From an uncultured Rhodospirillales bacterium (GTDB taxonomy: Bacteria; Pseudomonadota; Alphaproteobacteria; Kiloniellales; Kiloniellaceae), in contig CAJXUS010000001.1 in assembly GCA_913060675.1 (NCBI GenBank), forward strand, positions 1-64,000: DNA of 64,000 nt, read 5' to 3'. Both the position numbers and the translations under genes were made by a program. The notes beneath the pieces are model-generated. The model did no database searches, had not been told where the DNA came from, and worked only from the letters and a program-made list of their open reading frames with translations. This document shows positions 54,280 to 63,170 of this stretch, piece by piece; position 1 is the first letter of the stretch; each line of letters opens with the position of its first letter.

Positions 54280-54632
54280 GTGATACCACCACACATTTTT
54301 GTAAAAACCTTCCCAATCTTCCCACAGACGAAGAAGGCCCCGTCTTTGCTGAACCTTGGCAGGCCCAAGCTTTTGCCCTTGCCGTTCGGCTATGCGATGA
54401 AGGTCATTTCACTTGGAGCGAATGGGTCGAAACCCTCAGTCAGGAAGTCAAACGCGCACAGGCAGAAGGAGATCCGGACCTCGGGGATACTTACTACAAT
54501 CATTGGCTCAACGTATTAGAGAAAATGGTTGCTCAAAAAAACGTAGTTTCCCCAAGCGATATGACCATACGGAAGGAAGAGTGGCGACAAGCCTACTTGC
54601 GCACTCCTCACGGTCGGTCAGTCGAACTCTAG
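54276..54632 (+). CDS. Nitrile hydratase accessory protein (activator)
   Basis: The 118-residue protein resembles the small beta-like P14K/NHase activator that inserts cobalt through subunit swapping. FAEPWQAQAFALAVRLCDEGHFTWSEWVETLSQEVKRAQ has the conserved beta-subunit-like helical region. It overlaps nthB by 4 bases. A three-gene alpha-beta-activator operon without a cobalt transporter gene in reach. Confidence 0.9.
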   Translation: MSDTTTHFCKNLPNLPTDEEGPVFAEPWQAQAFALAVRLCDEGHFTWSEWVETLSQEVKRAQAEGDPDLGDTYYNHWLNVLEKMVAQKNVVSPSDMTIRKEEWRQAYLRTPHGRSVEL

Positions 54633-54639
54633 ATTTACC

Positions 54640-55827
54640 CTATACGGCATTCCTTTTTACAAGGCCGATCTGCCTTCTTGATAGCAGACCATCAATAATT
54701 GCGGGTAAGATACATAAGGCTGAAATCAAAGCGCAGACGGCAAACCCAGCACTATCAAAGATAGGTTTGAAGGCCATGGCGCCGATAAAGACGCAAAAAT
54801 AGGTTACCGACGAGTTGATCCCCAGTATTGCCCCTCGTTGGCTCTCATCCAAAGAGACAAGCCGTCCGACCACGAGATTGAGCCCGAGATGGTTCATCAT
54901 TCCCCATATGAGACAAAACGCGACCAGTCCATAAAAAGAAGACGAAACAAACGACACCCCGAGGTAAGTCAGGGATAGCCCCGTAAAAACATAAACAGCA
55001 ACCTTTGCAGGCCCGTGGCGATCAATATAACGATCCAGCAATACTGCTCCGCCGAAGCCAATACCATAGGCCAATGTTGTAAATCCTGAAGATGCGGTCG
55101 ATTGTCCTAACGCTTGCTGTAAATGTCCCCCTAGATAAGTGTAGAGGCCATAAAAAGCGATCATGTAAGACGCGCAGACAATCAGACCGCGCCCAATCCC
55201 AGGAACCTGTAGTGCTGTCAAAGGAGAAGTTGGCTTTCTTTTGGCAACACTGATATCAACGCTGGTGACGGCACTTGTCCCCCAAGCACTTGTTAGCAGG
55301 ATACTTATGGCAACACCCCCCGCCAGTACGGCCATAAAAAGATATACGCCTCGCCAATGGACTAAGTCTGCAATGATCGCTGAAACACTTACACCGACGA
55401 CAAGACTAAGCGTCCACCCTGTGAGGACAATACCCAGTGTCTCGCTCTCCCGACCTTTGGCGGCTAATTGCACTGCCAAACCATAAGAAGCTGGTAGAGC
55501 AACACCCGCTGCTACGCCAGATAATCCTTGTGCGACACACAAAATCAATAAAGTTGGTGCCAGTGCAGATAAGCCGAGGGCCAAAGCAAGCAGAAACATA
55601 GCGACCAGCAAGACGGGCTTCCCGCCGAACCGATCTGAGAGTGGCGCAAGAAAGAGCGCTGATAACGCAGTACAAATCCCGTACGTTGCCGAGGCAACCA
55701 TGACACCTGAAGCCTCCGTCCCCGCAAAAGAACGGGCAACCGATCCGGCAATCGGACTCAAGACCAATGAGTTCGCTCCAACAATGGCGACCGACAAAGT
55801 AAGTAAGAGGATAGGAAGCGTGATCAT
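54640..55827 (-). CDS. MFS transporter, probable exporter
   Basis: The protein (395 residues from ATG 55827, behind AAGGTGCAGTT) has twelve hydrophobic helices with the MFS motif APLSDRFGGKPVLL between helices 2 and 3. It resembles the DHA1 family of drug or metabolite exporters. It converges on the nitrile hydratase operon with 7 bases between stops and is divergent from an Lrp-type gene, which is the likely regulator. Confidence 0.9.
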   Translation of the reverse strand: MITLPILLLTLSVAIVGANSLVLSPIAGSVARSFAGTEASGVMVASATYGICTALSALFLAPLSDRFGGKPVLLVAMFLLALALGLSALAPTLLILCVAQGLSGVAAGVALPASYGLAVQLAAKGRESETLGIVLTGWTLSLVVGVSVSAIIADLVHWRGVYLFMAVLAGGVAISILLTSAWGTSAVTSVDISVAKRKPTSPLTALQVPGIGRGLIVCASYMIAFYGLYTYLGGHLQQALGQSTASSGFTTLAYGIGFGGAVLLDRYIDRHGPAKVAVYVFTGLSLTYLGVSFVSSSFYGLVAFCLIWGMMNHLGLNLVVGRLVSLDESQRGAILGINSSVTYFCVFIGAMAFKPIFDSAGFAVCALISALCILPAIIDGLLSRRQIGLVKRNAV

Positions 55828-55857
55828 AACTGCACCTTGATTCATATACAGCTTGAG

Positions 55858-55883
55858 ACAATAATTACTGAATAATATATTGT
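55858..55883. promoter_or_regulatory. Inverted repeat in the MFS-Lrp intergenic region
   Basis: ACAATA (55858-55863) and TATTGT (55878-55883) form a perfect 6-bp inverted repeat with a 14-base spacer in the short divergent promoter. It is a candidate operator for the Lrp-type protein. Confidence 0.35.
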
Positions 55884-55895
55884 GAAGAGAGTAAA

Positions 55896-56438
55896 ATGCA
55901 GAATAGCAAAAAAACAGATAGTATTCGGAGTTCAGGCCAACTCCCCCGGGCTCTGGATAACATTGACCGAAAAATATTAGGTGAGCTCACAAAAGACGCC
56001 GATACCAGTTACGCAGATCTCAGTATGAGAGTAGGCCTGTCTGCACCTGCTGTTCATGAAAGAGTGAAGCGCCTGAAGTCTTCCGGCCGTATCAAAGGCA
56101 CCGCGGCCCTTTTGGATGGACCGTCTGTAGGGAAACCCCTGCTTGCCTTTGTACATTTGGATACCGAAGGTTGGGGTAAAACAAAGGAATTGATGGAACT
56201 CTCTAAACTTCCTGAATTGGAAGAAATTCATTCAGTTACTGGGGATTCCTGTATGCTCTTAAAGGTTCGCTTGGAAAATAGTGAAGCCTTGGAGGGATTT
56301 CTTGCCAAACTCTACGAACTTCCCGGCGTTCGCAGCACAAAAAGTTATGTGGCTCTCACGACATATTTGGAACGCCCTGTTCAAGCTGAAATCACACCAG
56401 ACCTTGCCATGAAACAGTTCAGCGACAGTAGCTACTAA
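55896..56438 (+). CDS. Lrp/AsnC family transcriptional regulator
   Basis: The 180-residue protein has a 20-residue polar N-terminal extension, a winged HTH (ILGELTKDADTSYADLSMRVGLSAPAVHERVKRL) and a RAM domain (LEEIHSVTGDSCMLLKVRLEN). It is divergent from the MFS transporter gene by about 70 bases and probably controls it. Its ligand is unknown; amino acids are usual for the family. Confidence 0.88.
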   Translation: MQNSKKTDSIRSSGQLPRALDNIDRKILGELTKDADTSYADLSMRVGLSAPAVHERVKRLKSSGRIKGTAALLDGPSVGKPLLAFVHLDTEGWGKTKELMELSKLPELEEIHSVTGDSCMLLKVRLENSEALEGFLAKLYELPGVRSTKSYVALTTYLERPVQAEITPDLAMKQFSDSSY

Positions 56439-56452
56439 TCCACTACAAAATA

Positions 56453-57406
56453 TCAAACCCCGCCAGCATAGGCCTTCACCAACCATAAAATAAGGGGAAT
56501 GCTAATGAACGAGACCACGGTTTGAACCGTTGAGGTTGCAGCGTATAACTCAGCATCGCCACCCATTTTTTTAGCGAGCAGATAACCGTTCATAGCCGTA
56601 GGCACTGCCGCACATACCATCAAAACAGATATTGATACTCCAGAAACACCAAACCAAATCGCCCACCCCACCATTACAACGGGCGTGAGCAGCAATTTAC
56701 CAACGAGCCCCACCAGTAATTCGCGAGAGGGTTTCAAAGCCGCTTTCAAGCTCAAGCCAGCCCCAAGCGCGAGCAATGACATGCTCAGTGCCGCACGCCC
56801 CAAAAGATCCGCCATGGTCATTATCGGTTCCCAAACTGGGGTTTGGGTTAAATTGATTACAAGGCCGGTGAACACCCCCCAAAGAAGGGGGTTAACCAAA
56901 ATCGTCTTACCTACCTTTAAAAAAGAAGGACCAGCTTGATTTTCAGCATCTGAAAATGTTGCCAGAATAAGGAGATTGGTTATTTGTAAAATAGGGACCA
57001 TGACCGCCATGGCTAATGCGATCAGTGCGCCACCATCCTCACCATAGAGTTTAAGAACAATCGCCAGTGCGATAAATCCGTGCCACCTCGTTGTCGCCTG
57101 ATAAACCGTCGAGAACTGCCCCCGGCTTGTTCCCAGAAACCTCTTTAGAAGCGGCCAAAGTAAAAGTGTAATTAGACCTATACTTGCCATCATTGCCAGC
57201 AGGGTGAAGACATAAGGGCCAAGTTCGATGGAAGACAGGTCAGCCTTGACCAAAGTCGTTGCCAAAATGCAGGGGAAGAACAACCAAAAACACAGCTCTT
57301 CGACCACACGCCAATGGTCCGTTGGCACGAAATTACTTTTACGGAGCCCAAATCCTAATAGAACGATAGCAAAAATGGGAAAGATACTTTCAAAGACGAC
57401 GATCAT
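56453..57406 (-). CDS. AEC family transporter
   Basis: The 317-residue protein has ten hydrophobic helices in the auxin-efflux-carrier pattern, with PNIL-like break regions replaced by LLWGVFTGLVINL and VCAAVPTAMNGYLLAKKMGGD. Bacterial members export or import small carboxylates such as malonate or malate. It converges on the Lrp-type gene. The substrate is unknown. Confidence 0.88.
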   Translation of the reverse strand: MIVVFESIFPIFAIVLLGFGLRKSNFVPTDHWRVVEELCFWLFFPCILATTLVKADLSSIELGPYVFTLLAMMASIGLITLLLWPLLKRFLGTSRGQFSTVYQATTRWHGFIALAIVLKLYGEDGGALIALAMAVMVPILQITNLLILATFSDAENQAGPSFLKVGKTILVNPLLWGVFTGLVINLTQTPVWEPIMTMADLLGRAALSMSLLALGAGLSLKAALKPSRELLVGLVGKLLLTPVVMVGWAIWFGVSGVSISVLMVCAAVPTAMNGYLLAKKMGGDAELYAATSTVQTVVSFISIPLILWLVKAYAGGV

Positions 57407-57525
57407 AATAAGTCCGGCTGAAGAAAACGCTTTTGGCTAAGCGATAAAAGAAGAGACCTTCTTTAGAACAGCTTTTTCACCCGACTTCAATACGATCGAC
57501 CAGCCTTCAGGACGATCAATAGTCC

Positions 57526-58212
57526 TTAAGACGAGCCAGCGAGATATCCCCGCAAACGTTTAGCGATGACATCACCACTGGTATCATAAGGAAACAGGGT
57601 CAGGAACTTACCTTGGCGGTCCATAAGGTATGTCAGGGTGCTATGAGCCGCATCATAATTAACCACGCCCTTGGAAGCTCCACTACCATGTCCATTGTGG
57701 GCTGAATGATCTTCCTCAGAGAGCAAAATTTTGTGACGCTGCACCCGATAACTTTTCGCAACTTTACTGATCTGAGTTTCGCTTCCTGTGAGACCCACTA
57801 AGCTTGGATGGAACGAAGACACATAATCATTCAAGACCTCAATCGTATCTCGCTCTGGATCCACAGTAATAAACAAGGGCTGAATAGCCTTGGCTTCATC
57901 CCCAAGAATTTCCAGCGCATCCGTTATATCCTGTAGAGTAGTAGGACAGATCGCCGGACAGTTGGTATAGCCAAAAAATACTAATTTAAATTGACCATCC
58001 CAATCGCTGTCTCGCCGAGTTTCCCCCTGATGATCCTGTAGCTCGAAGGGGCCTCCAAAAAGAGCATCTAATGCCGGAGGCGCTTTCGGAGTGTCTGCTG
58101 TATGTTTAGTTGAATGGCTTTCGTGGGTAACGGTGGTTTCAGCGGAAAAGACTGAGCCAGCAGTAATCATTAGGCAAGCAACAAGCCCAGCAAGACAATT
58201 TATAAATGTCAT
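57526..58212 (-). CDS. SCO1/SenC family copper protein
   Basis: SCO proteins deliver copper to the CuA centre of cytochrome oxidase or act as thiol reductants. The 228-residue protein has a signal peptide (1-24), a His-rich linker (HESHSTKH), then the thioredoxin fold with GYTNCPAICP, giving the copper-binding C85-x3-C89, and a histidine in YDAAHSTLTYLMD that completes the site. A second His-rich loop (EEDHSAHNGHG) is in the middle. It lies 3 bases after the stop of an exported cysteine protein on the same strand, suggesting a shared operon. Confidence 0.92.
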   Translation of the reverse strand: MTFINCLAGLVACLMITAGSVFSAETTVTHESHSTKHTADTPKAPPALDALFGGPFELQDHQGETRRDSDWDGQFKLVFFGYTNCPAICPTTLQDITDALEILGDEAKAIQPLFITVDPERDTIEVLNDYVSSFHPSLVGLTGSETQISKVAKSYRVQRHKILLSEEDHSAHNGHGSGASKGVVNYDAAHSTLTYLMDRQGKFLTLFPYDTSGDVIAKRLRGYLAGSS

Positions 58213-58215
58213 AGA

Positions 58216-58743
58216 TTATTCTTCCTCGTAAACCAAACCAGGGATGCCGAGCTTGCCACTTTCATCTACGATCTTGGCAACACGGGGATCTTCTCTGAAC
58301 CAGCGTCCCAGTTTTTTACCTGGGTTGGCAGCTTTCCAATTTTTGCCCCATTGATTTGTTTTGGACCACTCCCCCGTCTCTTCTGAACGGATACGTTGAA
58401 CAAAATAAATTGTCATCAGAGGATCAGTAATCAAGAGACCATCGACGTGAACAGATTTTCCACATTGCTCAATAAGCTCCTCAGTTCCCCCCGCGAAGTT
58501 ACTCCCCCCTTTGACAACGGGATAAAGCGTACCGTCTTTAAGAAGTAAACCAAGTTGTCTTTTACCTGCGCCACAATTATCCGGGCAGTTTCCTGAAAGC
58601 TCACATGCCAGATCCACCACTGTACCGTCGAGCTCTTTTGCTTCTTCTCCATCAATGCCCCATTCGTTGGCGGCAAAACTTGATGTTGCCAGTCCGATCA
58701 CAAAGAAAGAAGCAGTGATTAAACTTTTGAATAGTATTTTCAT
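58216..58743 (-). CDS. Exported cysteine-rich protein (upstream of SCO)
   Basis: The protein (175 residues from ATG 58743, behind GGAAGTAGAACG) has a clear signal peptide ending near residue 25 (SFA). The mature part has LDGTVVDLACELSGNCPDNC with C47, C53 and C57, and another cysteine near residue 105. GLLLKDGTLYPVVKGG suggests a small beta domain. The GTVVDLAC start resembles GEIIDTWC of the upstream neighbour, so the two are likely distant paralogues. It lies immediately upstream of SCO. I do not recognise a named family. Confidence 0.75.
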   Translation of the reverse strand: MKILFKSLITASFFVIGLATSSFAANEWGIDGEEAKELDGTVVDLACELSGNCPDNCGAGKRQLGLLLKDGTLYPVVKGGSNFAGGTEELIEQCGKSVHVDGLLITDPLMTIYFVQRIRSEETGEWSKTNQWGKNWKAANPGKKLGRWFREDPRVAKIVDESGKLGIPGLVYEEE

Positions 58744-58747
58744 CGTT

Positions 58748-59251
58748 CTACTTCCCAAAAGGAATGATGCCATAGTCTTCGTGATTTAGGTTCACGACAC
58801 CCTGATCATCGGCAACCTGATTAACGAAGAGATATTTGACGCCATCGCGTTCGTATAAATCGCCATCGACGGTGACCTTATGGGTCTGGATATTCACAAT
58901 CGTCGGGTTGGCAACATTGGTGTCTTCACTCTCAACTTTGAGCACCATGTAAATCTGCCCATCCTCACCTAGGATACTGACAGGAATACCGCCAATAGCG
59001 CACCAGACGGCACACAGATGATGGGCTGTGCCCTGAGCATCTCCCATAATCTCGGTCACATAACACCAGGTATCAATGATCTCCCCGGTAACTTGAACAC
59101 GTTCAGGAGAGGTTGCCGCTGAAACCACCGCCCCGTTTGCCGTGATAATCCCGGCAATCACAATAAAATATCCAGGCAGCAGCCTTATCGGTTTTATCAT
59201 CAAGGGATATACCACCGACAAAATAATATTTGATAATTTACGGTTCATCAT
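58748..59251 (-). CDS. Exported cysteine/histidine protein
   Basis: The 167-residue protein starts behind AAAGGTGGC at ATG 59251. A membrane helix or signal sequence spans about residues 25-46. The mature part has VTGEIIDTWCYVTEIMGD and TAHHLCAVWCAIGGIPVSIL, giving C63, H77, H78, C80 and C84, a good copper- or haem-type ligand set, followed by a beta-rich domain (GQIYMVLKVE, KVTVDGDLY). The next gene starts 5 bases before its stop. It probably works with SCO in metal handling; that is inference. Confidence 0.75.
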   Translation of the reverse strand: MMNRKLSNIILSVVYPLMIKPIRLLPGYFIVIAGIITANGAVVSAATSPERVQVTGEIIDTWCYVTEIMGDAQGTAHHLCAVWCAIGGIPVSILGEDGQIYMVLKVESEDTNVANPTIVNIQTHKVTVDGDLYERDGVKYLFVNQVADDQGVVNLNHEDYGIIPFGK

Positions 59252-59359
59252 GCCACCTTTCGTGAGAAATCAAGGCGATTGCCAAGTTTAGGAACTATAC
59301 TCTACTGCCTTTAACCCTCTAGCTGCGATCACATCCTATAAATTTCCTGTGTAGGAAGT

Positions 59360-60340
59360 TCATCGGGTCATTTTCTTCACAAAGACCACAACAAAAAGTG
59401 CCAAAGTAAAACTTCCAATAAAGGCTTCGAGTGCGGCAACAATACGTGTTGGCCCTACAGGCGTAATATCACCATACCCGAGTGTCGTGAAGGTAACGAC
59501 ACTGTAATAGATACTATTGAAAAAGTGCTGCACATTGGTCGTGAAACTGAGATCAACACTGAAACCGACAACCTCATTATTTGCGGAAACACCAAGGAAA
59601 AAATAAAACAGCGCACAGATGAAAATAAAAAGTAGCGAAAACAAAATAACGTTCAGAGGCCGTTCACCATAACCACAAAAAAGATCGATGAATTTAGATA
59701 AGAGACGTCGGCTAGAGTAGAGTGGAAACTGGTGGCGCCGCATGGTCAATTCCTTGCCTAGAAAATAACCACTCATCTCAAAGAGGCCTTGAGTTTCTGA
59801 CAACTTTCTAAGATCACGATAGATTTCTTCGGCCTGTTCAAAATTGTCGATCGCAGTTGTCTGATCGTTCTGTTTATCTGCGGTTAGAGCTTTGTTTTCT
59901 TGCAATATTTCCTTACCGATGATCATGCCATCTATTCGTGCATGCCCCCACCTTATCCCAAGAAGATTAGTATCATCAAAAGAACAGAGATGCAGATTGG
60001 CCTCTGACAGGTCGGCTTTCATCAAAGAGCCGTTTTCAAGCTTCAGATTGAACAGATGGGCGCCCTTCAGGCGCGCGTGATAAAAGTCAGAATAAGAAAG
60101 ATCAAAGCCTGTATCACTTCCAAGCTTAACAAGATTAACATCCTCCAAGTTAGCATCTTTTAAGAGTAAACCATGGAGGGAAGCCCCAGATCTCGCAAGT
60201 TGCTCCAGTCTATCCTTTAAGGAGAGACCATGCTTGTCGATACTCGGGTCATGCCAGAAACACTGCCCATTACTTTCGGCATTTTCCTGACAAGGAATTC
60301 CTTCTGGTGAAATATATGAACATGTTCGGTTAACCGACAT
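59360..60340 (-). CDS. Pentapeptide-repeat potassium channel with N-terminal zinc knuckle
   Basis: The 326-residue protein fuses three parts. Residues 7-30 hold C7-x9-C17-x9-C27-x2-H30, a likely zinc knuckle. Residues about 55-137 have pentapeptide-type A(D/N)LXX repeats (DANLEDVNL, ADLSEANL). A polar helical linker follows, then a two-helix ion channel with helix 1 near 229-251, the selectivity filter TLGYGD at 286-291 and helix 2 near 297-322. The filter is that of a potassium channel. The cytosolic N-terminal parts may gate it. It is monocistronic and follows the exported-protein/SCO genes in the reverse direction. Confidence 0.9.
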   Translation of the reverse strand: MSVNRTCSYISPEGIPCQENAESNGQCFWHDPSIDKHGLSLKDRLEQLARSGASLHGLLLKDANLEDVNLVKLGSDTGFDLSYSDFYHARLKGAHLFNLKLENGSLMKADLSEANLHLCSFDDTNLLGIRWGHARIDGMIIGKEILQENKALTADKQNDQTTAIDNFEQAEEIYRDLRKLSETQGLFEMSGYFLGKELTMRRHQFPLYSSRRLLSKFIDLFCGYGERPLNVILFSLLFIFICALFYFFLGVSANNEVVGFSVDLSFTTNVQHFFNSIYYSVVTFTTLGYGDITPVGPTRIVAALEAFIGSFTLALFVVVFVKKMTR

Positions 60341-60551
60341 TCATCCTCGCACTTTTCACAGGAATAACGCGTAATGGGTATCATTTTATTCAAGAAAAAT
60401 TACGAAACAAATAACCTGCCCCATTTTCAAAAATAGAGCAGGTTAGTTTGTGATCAAATCCCCGACATCTTATGGCGAATTACCATACAGCCCACCCTAA
60501 TCACTCTGATTTAGTTCAGAGTGTATTCCGTAGGGTACTTCATGTCTTTTC

Positions 60552-61772
60552 TCAGGTCTGGCGTGGCAGTGAGCTTTCAACCAATTCCGCCCAAAAACTT
60601 GCCCCAACAGGAGAAATATCATCGTTAAAATCATATTCAGGGTGGTGAACAGACACCCCGCCCTTCTCGCCTTCAACACCATTGCCCAAGAAAATATACG
60701 TCCCCGCTTTGGCTTCAAGCATATAAGAAAAATCTTCACCCCCCATCATAGGCGGCATTCCTTCATGGACTTTATCTTCACCAACTAGTTTTTTGGCGAT
60801 GACAGCAGCCTTTTCAGTGTGACTGGCGTCGTTGACCAACGCCGGATAACCTTCTTGATACTCAAAGCTGGCTTCAGCACCATGAGCAATGGAAATTGAT
60901 TTAGCCATATCCTCCATGGCCTTGCGCACCCTTGCACGCACCTCAGGCTTGAACGTTCGAACCGTGCCACAGATCTTTGCTTCTTGCGGTAAGACGTTAT
61001 AGGCATCGCCCGCATGAAATTGAGTCACGGAGACCACTGCTGATTCAATTGGATCAACCGCACGACTAACGATCGATTGATAAGCCTGAACAATCTGGGT
61101 CGCGACGATAATGGAATCCACAGCAAATTGAGGCATCGCGGCATGACCACCTTTGCCGGTAACCACGACATCAAATGTATCAGCACAGGCCATAGTTGGG
61201 CCTTCGCGTAGAGCTATTTCACCTGCAGGAATACCCGGCATATTATGCAGACCATAGACCGCCTCCATTGGAAATCTATCAAACAAACCTTCTTCAACCA
61301 TTATGCGTCCACCACCAATATCTTCTTCGGCGGGTTGGAAAATGAAATAAACTGTACCGTCAAAATTACGGGTTTCAGAGAGATACTTCGCAGCCCCCAA
61401 AAGCATTGTGGTGTGGCCATCATGACCGCAAGCGTGCATACGCCCAGCGTTGGTTGATTTGTGATCAAAGTCGTTTAGCTCTGACATGGGAAGAGCATCC
61501 ATATCGGCGCGGATACCAATCGCCTTACCTTGGTTGCCATTATGTCCATCATTTTGGCCCCTACTTTGACCCCCATCTTGACCATGCAAAACACCAACAA
61601 TCCCGGTTTTGGCAATCCCACGGTGAATTTCGATTCCCCATTCTTCAAGCTTTTGAGCAACGTAATCAGAGGTTTTTTCTTCCTGAAGAGCCAATTCAGG
61701 GTTGGCGTGTAAATGTCTGCGCCATTCAGTCATTTCAGCTTGAAATTCGGCAATACGATTTTTAATCGCCAT
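60552..61772 (-). CDS. M20 family amidohydrolase (hippurate hydrolase-like)
   Basis: The 406-residue enzyme belongs to the M20D group of zinc amidohydrolases that cleave N-acyl amino acids or amides. Metal-binding residues are visible in GRMHACGHDGHTTMLLG and FQPAEEDIGGGRIMVEEG, with a last histidine in VHHPEYDF. Residues 63-82 are an insertion of Gly, Gln, Asn and His (61527-61586) absent from relatives, where a simple loop would do. The ATG follows TAGGAGCCTATTC. It is monocistronic. Confidence 0.92.
   Translation of the reverse strand: MAIKNRIAEFQAEMTEWRRHLHANPELALQEEKTSDYVAQKLEEWGIEIHRGIAKTGIVGVLHGQDGGQSRGQNDGHNGNQGKAIGIRADMDALPMSELNDFDHKSTNAGRMHACGHDGHTTMLLGAAKYLSETRNFDGTVYFIFQPAEEDIGGGRIMVEEGLFDRFPMEAVYGLHNMPGIPAGEIALREGPTMACADTFDVVVTGKGGHAAMPQFAVDSIIVATQIVQAYQSIVSRAVDPIESAVVSVTQFHAGDAYNVLPQEAKICGTVRTFKPEVRARVRKAMEDMAKSISIAHGAEASFEYQEGYPALVNDASHTEKAAVIAKKLVGEDKVHEGMPPMMGGEDFSYMLEAKAGTYIFLGNGVEGEKGGVSVHHPEYDFNDDISPVGASFWAELVESSLPRQT
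61527..61586 (-). repeat. Degenerate repeat encoding a Gly/Gln/Asn insertion
   Basis: Within the M20 gene this stretch encodes residues 63-82 as HGQDGGQSRGQ-type low complexity. GGTCAAGATGG, GGTCAAAGTAGG and GGCCAAAATGATGG on the minus strand are degenerate copies of one unit, suggesting slippage expansion. Confidence 0.6.
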
Positions 61773-61958
61773 GAATAGGCTCCTAAACTTTAAGAATACA
61801 TACGGTGTAAAGAAATCAGGCGCCCTATTAAGGCCGCTTTAGAGTTTCTAGAGGGAAACATCTCTACATAATATAGAGGGTCTTTCCAAAGAAAAAAGCG
61901 GGTACAAAGATCTTTCGATAATCTTCAAAATTTTATGAAACCGTTTAATTAATTGGCT

Positions 61959-63170
61959 TCAAGCCGGTTCGAGTAGTTTATCAATCACCATAACCAGTTG
62001 CTCAACCTTTACAGGTTTTCCAACACAATCGTTCATGCCGGCTGTAATATATTTTTTCCGATACTCGGCGGAAGAATCTGCCGTCAAAGCAATTATCGGC
62101 ACCGTCTTGGCCCATGTCACATCCAAATTACGTATTTCTTTCGTTGCTTCAACGCCTCCCATCTTGGGCATTATTACATCCATAAGAACAACGTCGTATG
62201 CCTTGTTCGAAGCATACTCAACTGCCTCGAGGCCATTCTCAACAATTGTAAGTTCATACGGATAGGGCGAGAGAAATCGTTGTAATAAGATCTGATTAAT
62301 TTGATTGTCCTCAGCCACCAGTATCTCAAGTATTCTAGGTTTGGCACTAAGATAATTTACTTTTGGCTTTTCAGGAGACTGGAAGGTTTTAGGGGTAAAA
62401 ATCTCTATGACCCGTTCGACATCCTGGGTGAAGTCTTTTCCTGTAGATATAAGTTCTACGCTATCTGGTAACTCCTTAAAACGACCATCGGCTTTATCCC
62501 GGCTACTCAACAAAGCAAATGGAATATCTCTGACCTTCTTAAGCGCTTGAAACACGGCGGCAAGCTCCACCCCGGACACCAAGGGCATCTCTCCTGATAC
62601 GATGACACCGTTTGGGGGACTTGCCAGTGCATTTTCCAAGAGTTCAAAGGTACTGGAGAACGCAAAAAGCCGCCATCCAGGAATATTCATGGCCTGTTCA
62701 AGGCGGTGATGGTGGAGCTTGCTGGAAGTCGCCACCATAATCTCGACCTCTTCAACAACGTTTTCTTTTTCCAAATCTGAACAGGCTGCAAAACCAACTT
62801 GAGGAAGCGATCTCAGTAGCTCTCTGGTCTCAGCTTCGGTCGGTAAATAGTCTTGGGAAATTATACCACGAATATGGTCGAGGTATATATTGACTTCATT
62901 GATATTGGTAATTTCAAGTGAGTTCGCTTTTGCGAGATAATCTTCCAGTCTATGTGCAATCATTCCGATTACAGGATAGCCAAATACAGCCCCTTGCCCT
63001 TTGAGGTTGTGCATTTCGCGACGTATAAATTGTATGGCTTTGACTTCGTCTGATTGACCATCATAAACCTGGTTTAACAGGCTTTCTAAATCGTCAGTAA
63101 TTATCCGGCACTGATCAACGAATTCGTCCCTTAATTTGACAAAGCCCTCATCTATATCCTGTGAATTCAT
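61959..63170 (-). CDS. Hpt / pseudo-receiver / receiver three-domain signalling protein
   Basis: The 403-residue protein has an N-terminal Hpt domain with the phospho-accepting histidine H54 in REMHNLKGQG, a middle receiver-like domain in which the phospho-acceptor aspartate is replaced by serine (VIVSGEMP), and a C-terminal canonical receiver with D331 in LLMDVIMP and the conserved KP near residue 377. It lacks a kinase domain, so it probably shuttles phosphate between an unlinked kinase and other receivers. No kinase gene is nearby. It is monocistronic. Confidence 0.88.
   Translation of the reverse strand: MNSQDIDEGFVKLRDEFVDQCRIITDDLESLLNQVYDGQSDEVKAIQFIRREMHNLKGQGAVFGYPVIGMIAHRLEDYLAKANSLEITNINEVNIYLDHIRGIISQDYLPTEAETRELLRSLPQVGFAACSDLEKENVVEEVEIMVATSSKLHHHRLEQAMNIPGWRLFAFSSTFELLENALASPPNGVIVSGEMPLVSGVELAAVFQALKKVRDIPFALLSSRDKADGRFKELPDSVELISTGKDFTQDVERVIEIFTPKTFQSPEKPKVNYLSAKPRILEILVAEDNQINQILLQRFLSPYPYELTIVENGLEAVEYASNKAYDVVLMDVIMPKMGGVEATKEIRNLDVTWAKTVPIIALTADSSAEYRKKYITAGMNDCVGKPVKVEQLVMVIDKLLEPA

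Noticed and set aside
60503..60524. Hairpin CACTCTGA/TCAGAGTG downstream of the M20 gene as a terminator
   Set aside because: It has an 8-bp stem but no T-run on the minus strand, so it is too weak to list as a terminator.
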